From CALMEC01 sp964628685 (lineage in GTDB: Bacteria; Actinomycetota; Thermoleophilia; Miltoncostaeales; Miltoncostaeaceae), in the NCBI GenBank assembly GCA_964628685.1, contig CAZVNM010000002.1, positions 186,001 through 250,000 on the forward strand: a stretch of 64,000 nucleotides of DNA, given 5' to 3'. Below, in pieces: positions 53,372 to 61,435 of the stretch (within the stretch, counting starts at the first letter, position 1; every line of letters starts with the position of its first letter). The notes under the pieces were generated by a model. It did not search any database. It was given only the letters and a program-made list of their open reading frames with translations, and was not told the origin of the DNA. Position numbers and translations under genes: made by a program.

Positions 53372-54531
53372 GGGCGCCGTGGATGACGGTCGCCGCCCGC
53401 GAGGTGAGGGTCAAGCTCACCGACCGCGCGTTCCTCGTCAGCACGTCGCTCATGATCGGGGTCCTCCTCGCGTTCATCGTGGTGCAGGGTGTTCTCAGCG
53501 GGCGCACGCAGACGTTCGACGTGGCGGTCACGTCCGCGGCCCAGCCGATGGGCGACGCGCTCGTGTCGTCCGGCCCGTCGATCGACGACAAGGTCCGGGT
53601 CCGGTTGCGGCCGGTCGGCGACGACGCCGCCGCACGTACCGCGGTGAGCGACGGCGAGGCGGACGCATGGCTCGCCGAGACCGCCGACGGGTGGCGCATC
53701 ACGTCCAAGAACGAGGTGGACGACCGTCTGCAGCGTGTGGTCGAGTCGGTGGTGCGCACCGAGGCGCTCACCCGCAACGCCCGCGCGAGCGGCACCACCC
53801 TTCAGGAGCTCACGCGCGGCACGGAGGTCAGCACCGCCGTGCTCGAGGGGGATGTGGAGGAGCGGAACTTCGCCACGGGGATGGGCTTCATCTTCGCCTC
53901 GCTCTTCTACATCGCGTCGGTCATGTTCGGCATGACCCTTGCCGGCAGCGTGGTGGAGGAGAAGCAGTCGCGGATCGTCGAGATCATGGCGACCAAGATC
54001 CCGCTCCGTCACCTGCTCGCGGGGAAGATCGCCGGCAACACGCTCATCGCCCTCCTGCAGATGACGCTCTACGTGGCGATCGGCGTGGTCGGGCTGCAGT
54101 TCACCGACTACGCGTCGTTCCTGTCCGGCGTGTCCGGGGGGATCGTGTGGTTCCTGGTCTTCTTCGTGGTGGGGTTCCTGCTGCTCGCGTGCCTGTGGGC
54201 GGTGGCCGGCGCGCTCGCCAGCCGCTCCGAGGACCTGCAGGCCACCTCCACGCCGCTCACCATGCTGCTCATCGTCGTGTTCTTCGCGTCGCTGATGGTG
54301 TCGGGGGTGTGGATGACGGTGGGGTCGTTCGTGCCGCCGTTCTCCGCGATCATCATGCCGATGCGCGTGGTGCGCGGTGACGCCGCATGGTGGGAGCCGG
54401 TCGCGGCGATCGGCATCCTTGCGCTCAGCGCGGCCCTGATCGTGGTGCTCGCCGAGCGCATCTACCGGCGCTCGCTGCTGCAGACCCAGGGCCGCCTCTC
54501 ACTGGGGGAGGCGTGGAAGGCGCGGGAGTAG
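53368..54531 (+). CDS. ABC transporter permease (NatB-like)
   Basis: The 387-residue protein has an N-terminal helix (about residues 23-45), a large extracytoplasmic loop (about 48-170), and five more helices. The loop-helix junction NFATGMGFIFASLFYIASVMFG and the EEKQSRIVEIMATKIPLRHLLAGKI segment are hallmarks of ABC-2 type NatB permeases. The ATG overlaps the ATPase stop. The pair would export sodium, a drug or another small molecule; the substrate is unknown. Confidence 0.92.
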   Translation: MRAPWMTVAAREVRVKLTDRAFLVSTSLMIGVLLAFIVVQGVLSGRTQTFDVAVTSAAQPMGDALVSSGPSIDDKVRVRLRPVGDDAAARTAVSDGEADAWLAETADGWRITSKNEVDDRLQRVVESVVRTEALTRNARASGTTLQELTRGTEVSTAVLEGDVEERNFATGMGFIFASLFYIASVMFGMTLAGSVVEEKQSRIVEIMATKIPLRHLLAGKIAGNTLIALLQMTLYVAIGVVGLQFTDYASFLSGVSGGIVWFLVFFVVGFLLLACLWAVAGALASRSEDLQATSTPLTMLLIVVFFASLMVSGVWMTVGSFVPPFSAIIMPMRVVRGDAAWWEPVAAIGILALSAALIVVLAERIYRRSLLQTQGRLSLGEAWKARE

Positions 54532-54562
54532 GGGCGAGGTCGCCGGCGCGGCAGAGATTCCG

Positions 54563-55225
54563 TCAGATCGACACATCCGTGTGGGAGCGCCGTCGTGCGC
54601 GCAGCACACGGTCGTCCCAGTGGCGGGCCCCAGCACCGCCGCTTACCCGTCGCCCGCGCACCTCGTCGGCCTCGATCGTCCACTCGTCGGTCTCCAGTGC
54701 CGCCAGGACCTGGCGCGGGCCCACGTAGGCGGACCGATCGAAGCCGTGTCGTCCACCGGGGCCCTGACCGAAGTCCACGTGGTGGACCACCAGCAGTGTG
54801 CCTCCGGGTGCGACGGCGTCGATCAGGATGCGCTCGGCGGCCCGGTCGTCGGTGCCGGGGAGTGTGGGGTAGAAGGCCGACACGAGATCGAATCGGCCCG
54901 ACGGCAGCGCGGCGTCCATGAGGTCCGCCACGAACAGATCGATCGTCACGTCCGCCGCGCGGGCCGCGGCCGCGGCGCGATCCAGGGCGACGCGCGAGAG
55001 GTCGATCCCGGTCACCCGCCAACCACGCCGGGCGAGCCAGACTGCGTCGGCACCCTCCCCACAGCCGATGTCGAGTGCCCGCCCCGGTGGCAGGTCGGCC
55101 ACCTCGGTGACGAGCACCTCGTTGGGCTTGCCACTCCAAATCCGCTCCGCCGTCGAGTAGCGCGCGTCCCATTCGTCCGCGCTCCGGGGCGGATCGAAGC
55201 GTGGTGCGGGATCCCTCCGGCTCAT
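54563..55225 (-). CDS. Class I SAM-dependent methyltransferase
   Basis: The 220-residue enzyme has SAM motif I ALDIGCGEGADAVWLARRGW, the acidic end of strand 2 in VTGIDLSRVAL, and FDLVSAFYPTLPG for motif IV. The opening DEWDARYSTAERIWSGKPNEVL is common in TehB-like or thiol/tellurite methyltransferases. The ATG at 55225 was chosen over upstream in-frame starts because the domain begins soon after. Small-molecule substrate unknown. Confidence 0.85.
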   Translation of the reverse strand: MSRRDPAPRFDPPRSADEWDARYSTAERIWSGKPNEVLVTEVADLPPGRALDIGCGEGADAVWLARRGWRVTGIDLSRVALDRAAAAARAADVTIDLFVADLMDAALPSGRFDLVSAFYPTLPGTDDRAAERILIDAVAPGGTLLVVHHVDFGQGPGGRHGFDRSAYVGPRQVLAALETDEWTIEADEVRGRRVSGGAGARHWDDRVLRARRRSHTDVSI

Positions 55226-55322
55226 GACGCGACGCCCGCCCATCGTCCTGTCGATCCCGTGACCACGGTGTGACTCTGACAGCACCGTGCCGGTGCGCGC
55301 CGCCGGTCGGCGGTCGGTCTCG

Positions 55323-55775
55323 TCAGGCGTGCGTCGCGCGTGCGTCGTGGGCAGCGATCTCGTCGAGCATCGGGTGGTACGACCCGGCCGGATCGTGGCG
55401 CAGGTCCAGCCAGAGGTCGATCAGCGCAGCCGCCGCGGGTGCCGCGATCACGTTCTGGCCCATGCACAGGATCTGCGCGTCGTAGTTCTCGATCGCACCG
55501 CGCACCGTCACGATGTCGTGCGCCGTGGCGGCCCGCACCCCGGGGATCCTGTTGGCGGCGATGGCGGTGCCCACACCGGTGCCGCAGATGAGGACGGCGC
55601 GATCCGCCCGTCCCTCGACGATGGCCGTGCCGGCGTGGAAGGCGAGGGCGGGGTAGGTGACACCCGGCGTGGAGATGTCCATGACCAGGTCGACGCGCGG
55701 GTCGGACTCGAGTCGCCGTTTGATCTCGTCCTTCAGCAGGGTGCCGTTGCCGGGGGCGCCCACCAGGATGCGCAC
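55323..55775 (-). CDS. RpiB/LacAB-type sugar-phosphate isomerase
   Basis: The 150-residue enzyme starts RILVGAPGNGTLLKDEIKRRL and contains AVLICGTGVGTAIAANRIPGVRAATAHD, the RpiB signature with the catalytic Cys in CGTG. It ends with the helical YHPMLDEIAAHD. Candidates are ribose-5-phosphate isomerase B or an erythrulose-phosphate isomerase; RpiB members usually begin with a slightly different GSDHAG loop, which here is GAPGNG, so a non-ribose substrate is possible. GGAG precedes the GTG start. Confidence 0.88.
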   Translation of the reverse strand: MRILVGAPGNGTLLKDEIKRRLESDPRVDLVMDISTPGVTYPALAFHAGTAIVEGRADRAVLICGTGVGTAIAANRIPGVRAATAHDIVTVRGAIENYDAQILCMGQNVIAAPAAAALIDLWLDLRHDPAGSYHPMLDEIAAHDARATHA

Positions 55776-55981
55776 GTCTTCTCCGATCTGGGATCGATTG
55801 GCCCGAGCCTGGCAGGTGTCGGACGGGACGGTGCGATCGGAGGGGCTGGGATGTTGAGGCGAAACGCCCGGGGGCCGAGCCGGCGTGCCGATCGGGCGGT
55901 GCCGCAGGTCACTCCGGCGGCGTCCGAATCACGTTGATGACGTCGGCGTCGGCCGGATCCTCACGGTTGCCGCATCTGGCA

Positions 55982-56477
55982 GGTCACCGACGTGGGTTGG
56001 TCGAGGTCCACCTCGTGGGTGTCGGAGTCGTCACTCGCGAGTGCCGTGGATCCAGCGGTCGCCGAAGTCGTCCTCGGCGGGATCACGGGGTTGCAGCGGG
56101 TGGCCGGTCACCGATGTGCGTTGGTCGAGGTCCACCTCGTCGGTGTCGGAGTCGTCACTCGCGAGTGCCGTGGATCCAGCGGTCGCCGAAGTCGTCCTCG
56201 GCGGGATCACGGGGTTGCAGCGGGTGGCCGGTCACCGATGTGCGTTGGTCGAGGTCCACCTCGTCGGTGTCGGAGTCGTCACTCGCGAGTGCCGTGGATC
56301 CAGCGGTCGCCGAAGTCGTCCTCGGCGGGATCACGGGGTTGCAGCGGGTGGCCGGTCACCGATGTGCGTTGGTCGAGGTCCACCTCGTCGGTGTCGGAGT
56401 CGTCACTCGCGAGTGCCGTGGATCCAGCGGTCGCCGAAGTCGTTGTCGGCCGGTTCCTGGCGGCTCATGTCGAAGAA
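55982..56477. repeat. 124-bp tandem repeat array (about 3.7 copies) at the 3' end of zinc-finger/HTH copy B
   Basis: Units begin at 55982, 56106, 56230 and 56354, each with GGTCACCGA. The period is exactly 124 bp and the inner copies are almost identical. On the minus strand every unit encodes the gene's last residues, DDFGDRWIHGTRE and stop, so the array is a serial duplication of the 3' end plus about 80 bp of downstream DNA. The rightmost unit is the living gene and diverges after about 56444. The unit length is not a multiple of three. The stretch 55776-55981 to its left shows no gene. Unlike a CRISPR, there are no unique spacers. Confidence 0.9.
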
Positions 56478-57305
56478 GATGGCGTCGAACGGCGGGAACA
56501 CACTGAGTGACATGCCGCGGGGCACGATGTGGCGCAGGGGATGTGGCGGCTTGCCGGTCTTCGTGTAGTGGTGACGCACCGGCCGCGTCGGGTGGTTCGC
56601 CGGTGCGACCCAGCGGGCTGGTGCTCCGGCTGACGTTCGCGGTCGGCGTCGGTTCCGTCCGCTCGGTGACCGCCGTCCGGCGTTCGACCGGTTCGGGCCA
56701 AGCCACCTGGCGTCACGAAACCAGCGGCGCATGGTCTGGCGCGACGGTACCGTCGCGTGGTCCTCGGAATGGCGCACCCGCAGATCGGCGATGACATCGT
56801 CCAGCGGTTCACCCGCGGCGAAGCGCCGTTCCGCCTCGGCCCGAAGCGCCGGCCAGCTGTAGCTCCCGGGGAGATCTCCCGCATCGACCCGCGGTCCATA
56901 CCGGCGTCGGTGGGCGCGAAGCGCGGCACGTCGAAACGCGCCCGCCATTCCGTGGGATCGCCACACCTCCTCGAGCGCCCGCGTGAACGGGCGGCCACCG
57001 TCGCGACACAGATATCGAGGATCCGCGTGCGTGGGGCAGAGCTGCACGACGACCCGGTGGGTCATGTGGAACGCGCGGACCCGTTGGCGCCCGCCGCAGA
57101 TGACACAGCGACGACCGACGTCACCGACTGGCCCGCATTCACCCTGGCCGGGAATCTCCGCGGCAACGTCGGTGGCCGGATCGCCCTGGCCCGGGGTCTC
57201 CACTGTCGTGCCGCTGACGAGCGGCGCGGAGGGCGCCCCGGCCGGTCCCGACGCCTGTTGCCGCCGCCTGCGGCGATGTCCTCGTGGCTTCCGTCTGCGT
57301 CCCAT
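56403..57305 (-). CDS. Zinc-finger/HTH protein of an unrecognised family, copy B
   Basis: The 300-residue product begins MGRRRKPRGHRRRRR and shares with copy A (8526-9422) the zinc pattern C-x2-C-x9-H-x2-H-x6-C-x2-H (CVICGG...FHMTHR...LCPTH). It also shares RRAALRAHRRR, PGSYSWPALRAEAERRF, VIADLRVRH, the putative HTH PSRQTMRRWFRDARWL and the end FFDMSRQEPADNDFG. By eye the ~140-residue core is about two-thirds identical. The basic N-terminus plus zinc finger and HTH suggest nucleic-acid binding. It is divergent from a TetR gene, and the TTCAAT motif upstream is shared with copy A. The 3' end is amplified into the 124-bp array. Confidence 0.8.
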   Translation of the reverse strand: MGRRRKPRGHRRRRRQQASGPAGAPSAPLVSGTTVETPGQGDPATDVAAEIPGQGECGPVGDVGRRCVICGGRQRVRAFHMTHRVVVQLCPTHADPRYLCRDGGRPFTRALEEVWRSHGMAGAFRRAALRAHRRRYGPRVDAGDLPGSYSWPALRAEAERRFAAGEPLDDVIADLRVRHSEDHATVPSRQTMRRWFRDARWLGPNRSNAGRRSPSGRNRRRPRTSAGAPARWVAPANHPTRPVRHHYTKTGKPPHPLRHIVPRGMSLSVFPPFDAIFFDMSRQEPADNDFGDRWIHGTRE

Positions 57306-57504
57306 GCGGGGACGATGACACGGTGGAACGTCACATCTCCACGCGCTTTTCCCACAAGTCTGTTCCACAACCGTGACATCATAGGTGCGATTGAACAGTT
57401 GGGATCGTTCTATTGCATTTGTATCGCGCCCCACCCGACGGGCGCGAGAATTGGCGCCGGGCGTTTCGTGGCGTGGGGTCCTTCACTTCGGATACCATGA
57501 GTGC

Positions 57505-58143
57505 GTGGCTAACGAACGTTCGCTTTCAACGCGTGAGCGGCTCCTGGCGTCCGCGCTCCCCCGCTTCGCCCGTGACGGGTGGGCCGGCACGTCGATCCGC
57601 GATCTCGCCGCGGACGTCGGCATCCGTGAGAGCTCGGTCTACAAGCACTTCTCGTCCAAGCAGGCCATTCTCGACGCCCTCCTGACGCAGGCGGACGCCC
57701 GTCTCGGCGAGGTCGCGGCCGAACTCGCGGTCAACGTGCAGAGCCCGACACGGGCGGCGTCCGACTACGCGGGCATCTCCATCGAACGGTTGACCGCCAT
57801 CGCCGTGGGGTTCTTCGACGCCATGCTGCACGACCCCGAGCTGGCGTCGCTGCGACGGATGTTCGTCGTCGGCCAGTACCGAGATCCGACGATGGGTCGA
57901 GCACTGCGCGACTACTGGATCGAACGGCCGATCGCCTTCCAGACCGCGCTGTTCGGAGACCTGATGGCCCGCGGAGAGTTCCTCGACGGACTCGACCCCG
58001 AGCAGACGGCCCTCGCGTTCTTCGGACCGGTGCTGACGCTCCTGCAACTGGCCGAGTCCGGCGGTGTGCACGAGGAGCGCGCCCGGGAACTGCTGGTGGA
58101 CCATGTTCTGCACTTTCGGCGCACCCACCTGCGGGAACCGTGA
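57505..58143 (+). CDS. TetR family transcriptional regulator
   Basis: The 212-residue regulator has the N-terminal HTH (ERLLASALPRFARDG, then TSIRDLAADVGIRESSVYKHFSSK) and a helical ligand domain. TACCAT (57493-57498) ends 6 nt before the GTG at 57505, so I chose this start over upstream in-frame codons; the mRNA is probably leaderless. It is coupled to the DUF4345 gene by an ATGA overlap and is likely to control it. The divergent copy B gene could be a second target. Confidence 0.9.
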   Translation: MANERSLSTRERLLASALPRFARDGWAGTSIRDLAADVGIRESSVYKHFSSKQAILDALLTQADARLGEVAAELAVNVQSPTRAASDYAGISIERLTAIAVGFFDAMLHDPELASLRRMFVVGQYRDPTMGRALRDYWIERPIAFQTALFGDLMARGEFLDGLDPEQTALAFFGPVLTLLQLAESGGVHEERARELLVDHVLHFRRTHLREP

Positions 58144-58628
58144 TGACGAGGTACGTCACCATCAGCAGGATCGCCTTCGGGTGGATCTTCGTCCTCGGTG
58201 GGTTGGTTCATCTGGTGCTGGGGCGCATTGCCCCGGATGGATACGCGGCGTTCGGCGACACCGCCGCCTGGTCCTGGCTGGAGAACCTGTGGGCGACATT
58301 CGTCATGCCGAACATCGGCTGGCTCACGGCGGCGGTCGGCGTCTTCGAGCTGGTGGTCGGCGTCGCGCTCCTGCGAGGCGGTGCCGGCGCGCGCATCGCC
58401 GCCGTCGCGGCGCTCGTGTTCTTCGCGTTCATCCTGGTTCTGGGCTACGGATTCCCGACCGGCTCGGTGGTCGAGGACCTCCTCAAGAACCGCGTCTTCA
58501 CAGCCCTGATGGCCGCACTCCTGCTGCCCGTCGTCATCAGCGGCGATCGATCGGCCTCGGGCGATCGCCGGCGAACCCGGTGGGCTCGACGTTCACCCAG
58601 GCGGGTTGGTCCGCGAGGTCGGCAGTAG
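58143..58628 (+). CDS. DUF4345-like four-helix membrane protein
   Basis: The 161-residue protein has four helices (about 8-26, 52-75, 82-103 and 118-134) and an Arg-rich tail. The first helix with GWIFVLGGLVHLVLGRIAPDGYAAFGD resembles the DUF4345/DoxX-like class of small membrane proteins. ATG overlaps the TetR stop. Function unknown; it could be part of a TetR-controlled membrane response. Confidence 0.78.
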   Translation: MTRYVTISRIAFGWIFVLGGLVHLVLGRIAPDGYAAFGDTAAWSWLENLWATFVMPNIGWLTAAVGVFELVVGVALLRGGAGARIAAVAALVFFAFILVLGYGFPTGSVVEDLLKNRVFTALMAALLLPVVISGDRSASGDRRRTRWARRSPRRVGPRGRQ

Positions 58629-58643
58629 AACCCCATTGATACG

Positions 58644-58669
58644 TCGAGGCGTACCTCGGAACGCCTCGA
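58644..58669 (+). terminator. Hairpin after the DUF4345 gene
   Basis: A 9-bp stem (58644-58652 with 58661-58669) and 8-nt loop lie 15 nt after the stop. The rest of 58629-58876 shows no recognisable gene. Confidence 0.5.
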
Positions 58670-58876
58670 ACGGTGACCGCGGCACAGGCACGCCTGAGGC
58701 CACAGCCCCGCATCGGCGCATGCACGCCTCGGAGCATGGCCGCGCATCTGGCCCTTGTGCGACGAATCTGTGCGGACGGTCATCGCAACCCCGACGGGCG
58801 AGGACCATCCCGGCGTACCCGGTGCGCCGCGTCCCGGGCCGGACTTGGGGGAACCGTCCCGACCCACGCCCGTCAG

Positions 58877-58897
58877 ACGTTGAAGCGGAACTCCACC
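58877..58897. repeat. Direct repeat, copy of the ychF 3' end (left)
   Basis: This 21-bp segment is identical to 59487-59507 and, read on the minus strand with flanking bases, encodes VEFRFNV plus a stop, the last residues of YchF. Its partner 610 bp away is the real ychF end. The pair brackets the small accessory gene at 59096 and looks like an attachment-site or insertion footprint. Confidence 0.75.
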
Positions 58898-59095
58898 GGA
58901 TGATTACACCGCGAAGATGACGAACTCTGCGGGCGGCTGACGGACTAGTGGCGTTCCTCGGCGATTGCTGGACGACGGACGAACAGCGAGGTAACTTGCT
59001 GATAGGGATGATCCGGTCATCGCGAGTCCGCGCTCAAGCGAGGACTCGAGGTAGAGGAGATCCTCCACGCCTACCCACAGCGTTACGGAGCATCC

Positions 59096-59482
59096 GTGCC
59101 CGACGGTACATACGTCGAACATGTCGACCGCAGCCCATCCAGCGAGTTCGTCAGGCAACTGGCCGAGACATCGCCACGGGTAGCAGCACTGGTCAGGGCA
59201 CACACCGACGAGCACGACGAGGTGTTGCTCCATCTCTTGGTCGGAGACATCCGGCGCTGGGCTGTGGCCGCTTTCTACAACGGCGAAGACGTTGTCGCCG
59301 TCGCCGCCGTTCTGCGGCTATTCGACAATGCCCTCACGAAGGGCGATGAGTACGCAGTCAACGCGGTCGCTATCAGCTTCGTCGAAGACGTGTGCCCCTG
59401 GGAGCCACGAATGTCGCCATTCATCGATACGTGGCCGGGCGCGCTACGAAACGAGGCGGCGCGGCACTCGTTGCACCGCTGA
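59096..59482 (+). CDS. Uncharacterised small protein (DUF7674-like) in a possible insertion
   Basis: The 128-residue product starts at a GTG with GGAG 5 nt upstream. It contains LLHLLVGDIRRWAVAAFYNGE, LRLFDNALTKGDEYAVNAVAISFVEDVCPWEP and FIDTWPGALRNEAA, which resembles, from memory, the DUF7674 group often seen among immunity-like or accessory genes. Its stop ends exactly where ychF's stop begins on the other strand. Codon use is less GC-rich than its neighbours. A short stretch upstream (GLEVEEILHAYPQRYG in one frame) recalls DUF433 antitoxins and may be a gene remnant. It lies between two copies of the ychF 3' end. Confidence 0.7.
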   Translation: MPDGTYVEHVDRSPSSEFVRQLAETSPRVAALVRAHTDEHDEVLLHLLVGDIRRWAVAAFYNGEDVVAVAAVLRLFDNALTKGDEYAVNAVAISFVEDVCPWEPRMSPFIDTWPGALRNEAARHSLHR

Positions 59483-60568
59483 TCACACGTTGAAGCGGAA
59501 CTCCACCACGTCGCCGTCCGCCATCACGTAGTCCTTGCCCTCGATGCGGAGCTTCCCGGCCGACTTCACCGCCGCCATCGAACCCGCCTCCATCAGATCG
59601 GCGAACGACACCACCTCGGCCTTGATGAACCCCCGCTGGAAGTCGGTGTGGATCACACCGGCGGCCTGGGGTGCGGTCCAGCCCCGGTGGATCGTCCAGG
59701 CGCGGGCCTCCTTCGGCCCGGCGGTGAGATAGGTCTGCAGGCCCAGGGTGTCGAAACCCACGCGGGCCAGCTGGTCGAGGCCCGATTCCGTCACTCCGAC
59801 GGATTCGAGCATCTCGCGGGCGTCCGCGTCGTCCAGCTCGGTCAGCTCCATCTCCAGCTGGGCGTTCAGGAACACCGCCTCGGCGGGTGCGACCAGCGCC
59901 TGCAGTTCCGCCTTCACCGCGTCGTCCACCAGCTCGTCCTCGTCCACGTTGAAGACGTAGATGAACGGTTTGGTCGTGAGCAGCTGCAGCGCACGTGCCC
60001 GGTCCATGTCGACACCGGCGGCCTCACCGGCCGCGAAGAGGGTCGAACCGCCGTCGAGCACGTCGACGACCTTCCGAGCGTTGTCGAGCGCCGGCTGGTT
60101 CTCCTTGCTGGTGCGCGCCTCGCGCTCGAGACGCGGGATGACCTTCTCCATCGTCTGGAGGTCCGCCAGCACGAGCTCGGTGTTGATGGTCTCGATGTCC
60201 GCCTGCGGGTTCACGCGACCGTCGACGTGCACCACGTTGTCGTCGCGGAAGGCGCGGATGACCTGGCAGATGGCGTCCGCCTCGCGGATGTGCGCGAGGA
60301 ACTTGTTGCCGAGGCCCTCGCCCTCCGACGCACCCCGCACGATGCCGGCGATGTCGACGAACGAGACGGTGGCCGGCAGGATCTTCTCGCTGCCGAAGAT
60401 CTCGGCGAGCTTCTCCAGACGGTCGTCCGGCAGCGCGACCACGCCGACGTTCGGTTCGATGGTGGCGAACGGGTAGTTGGCCGCCAACACATCGTTGCGG
60501 GTCAACGCGTTGAAGAGGGTCGACTTGCCGACGTTGGGCAGTCCGACGATGCCGATTGTGAGTGCCAC
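59483..60568 (-). CDS. ychF: Redox-regulated/ribosome-associated ATPase YchF (Obg family)
   Basis: The 361-residue protein has the P-loop GLPNVGKSTLFNAL, the switch region SFVDIAGIVRGASEGEGLGNKFL, the NVDEDELVDDAV segment where the purine-specificity motif lies, and a C-terminal TGS domain (FIKAEVVSFADL ... MADGDVVEFRFNV). YchF hydrolyses ATP and GTP and binds ribosomes. TAGGCT (complement of 60577-60582) ends 8 nt before the GTG, so the mRNA is probably leaderless. Its 3' end is duplicated at 58877-58897. Confidence 0.95.
   Translation of the reverse strand: MALTIGIVGLPNVGKSTLFNALTRNDVLAANYPFATIEPNVGVVALPDDRLEKLAEIFGSEKILPATVSFVDIAGIVRGASEGEGLGNKFLAHIREADAICQVIRAFRDDNVVHVDGRVNPQADIETINTELVLADLQTMEKVIPRLEREARTSKENQPALDNARKVVDVLDGGSTLFAAGEAAGVDMDRARALQLLTTKPFIYVFNVDEDELVDDAVKAELQALVAPAEAVFLNAQLEMELTELDDADAREMLESVGVTESGLDQLARVGFDTLGLQTYLTAGPKEARAWTIHRGWTAPQAAGVIHTDFQRGFIKAEVVSFADLMEAGSMAAVKSAGKLRIEGKDYVMADGDVVEFRFNV
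59487..59507. repeat. Direct repeat, ychF 3' end (right, genuine)
   Basis: This is the 21-bp sequence identical to 58877-58897. It lies inside the last codons of ychF, so insertion to its left would leave the gene intact, as integrases often do at gene 3' ends. Confidence 0.75.
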
Positions 60569-60668
60569 GGCCGGAGAGCCTAGGGGACTGCCACGGGTCG
60601 CGCCGTCGATGCGACCGCCGGCGTGCGGGCCGGGGGCGTCCTTGCGTGGGTGGCGGTGGGCGCGGTGC

Positions 60669-60764
60669 TTATCCGGCGAAGATGATCATCGCGAGAAACC
60701 CGACGACGGCGACGAGCGCGACCGTCGAGACGATGACCTCATGCAGATGATGGCGGCGATTCAC
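60669..60764 (-). CDS. Hidden 31-aa single-helix membrane protein
   Basis: GTG at 60764 encodes 31 residues: a His/Arg-rich start (MNRRHHLHEVIVS) and one helix (TVALVAVVGFLAMIIFAG), ending in TAA. GAGGAAG lies about 7 nt upstream. It is divergent from the PH-domain gene. Composition and Shine-Dalgarno suggest a real small membrane protein, perhaps a subunit of a larger complex. The rest of 60569-60914 has no other gene. Confidence 0.6.
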   Translation of the reverse strand: MNRRHHLHEVIVSTVALVAVVGFLAMIIFAG

Positions 60765-60914
60765 AGATGCTTCCTCGTGCGGGCTCGGTAAACGAACGGA
60801 GAAGATTTGAGCACCCTACACCCGCCGCTGGACGGAATTCCCAGCAACGAGGGGCGACTGTCCTCCGAGGGGATCTCAATGGGTATCGGCAGATGACTTG
60901 TACGCTTTGAGCCC

Positions 60915-61418
60915 ATGGAGCTCCAAGAGAACGAACAATTGATCTGGCGGGGACATCCGTCGGCCCGCGCGTACCTGTTCTGGTACCTGCAGTGGGGCTT
61001 CCTCGCGCTGCTTCCGGTGATCGTCGCCGGCATCCTGCGATCGCAGGACAAGGGGACGGGCCTGTCGTTCTGGACGTGGGCGCTGATCTCGCTGGTGCTC
61101 CTCGTCGTCGTGATCGTGTTCGACGTGCTGCGCAGGGCGGCGATCGACTACGTCGTGACGACCCGCCGCATCCGCATCCGCCGGGGCATCCTGTCGCGCC
61201 GGGAGCAGTCGACCATCATCGAGAAGGTGCAGAACATCAACACCAACCAGTCGCTGCTCGATCGCCTGCTGGGGGTGGGGTCGGTCGACTTCGACACCGC
61301 CGGCAGCGACTCCAACCAGGCCGACTTCGTCTTCGCGGGCATCGCGAACCCACATGCCCTCGTCCAGCGGCTCGACCAGCACCGTGTCGGTTCAGGCTCG
61401 GCGGCCTCGTCGCTCTGA
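60915..61418 (+). CDS. PH domain-containing membrane protein (bPH2/YdbT-like)
   Basis: The 167-residue protein starts ELQENEQLIWRGHPS, has two membrane helices (about residues 26-43 and 55-73), and then the bacterial PH domain with YVVTTRRIRIRRGILSRREQSTIIEKVQNINTNQSLLDRLLG (key parts: TTRRIRIRRG, IEKVQNI, LLGVGSVDF). Such proteins sit in the membrane with a cytoplasmic PH domain. TACGCT (60901-60906) ends 8 nt before the ATG. It is followed closely by carbonic anhydrase and Tag genes. Confidence 0.9.
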   Translation: MELQENEQLIWRGHPSARAYLFWYLQWGFLALLPVIVAGILRSQDKGTGLSFWTWALISLVLLVVVIVFDVLRRAAIDYVVTTRRIRIRRGILSRREQSTIIEKVQNINTNQSLLDRLLGVGSVDFDTAGSDSNQADFVFAGIANPHALVQRLDQHRVGSGSAASSL

Positions 61419-61435
61419 ACCGAGGGGGGAGACCG

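Noticed and set aside
55982..56477. CRISPR array
   Set aside because: Units are head-to-tail 124-bp copies without variable spacers, and no cas genes are present.
55885..56568. Plus-strand ORFs across the 124-bp repeats
   Set aside because: The repeat has no stop in plus frames, so ORFs arise by chance. The minus strand carries the conserved gene ends.
59000..59095. DUF433 antitoxin gene upstream of the DUF7674-like gene
   Set aside because: Only a short stretch (GLEVEEILHAYP) matches, in a frame closed by nearby stops; recorded as a remnant only.
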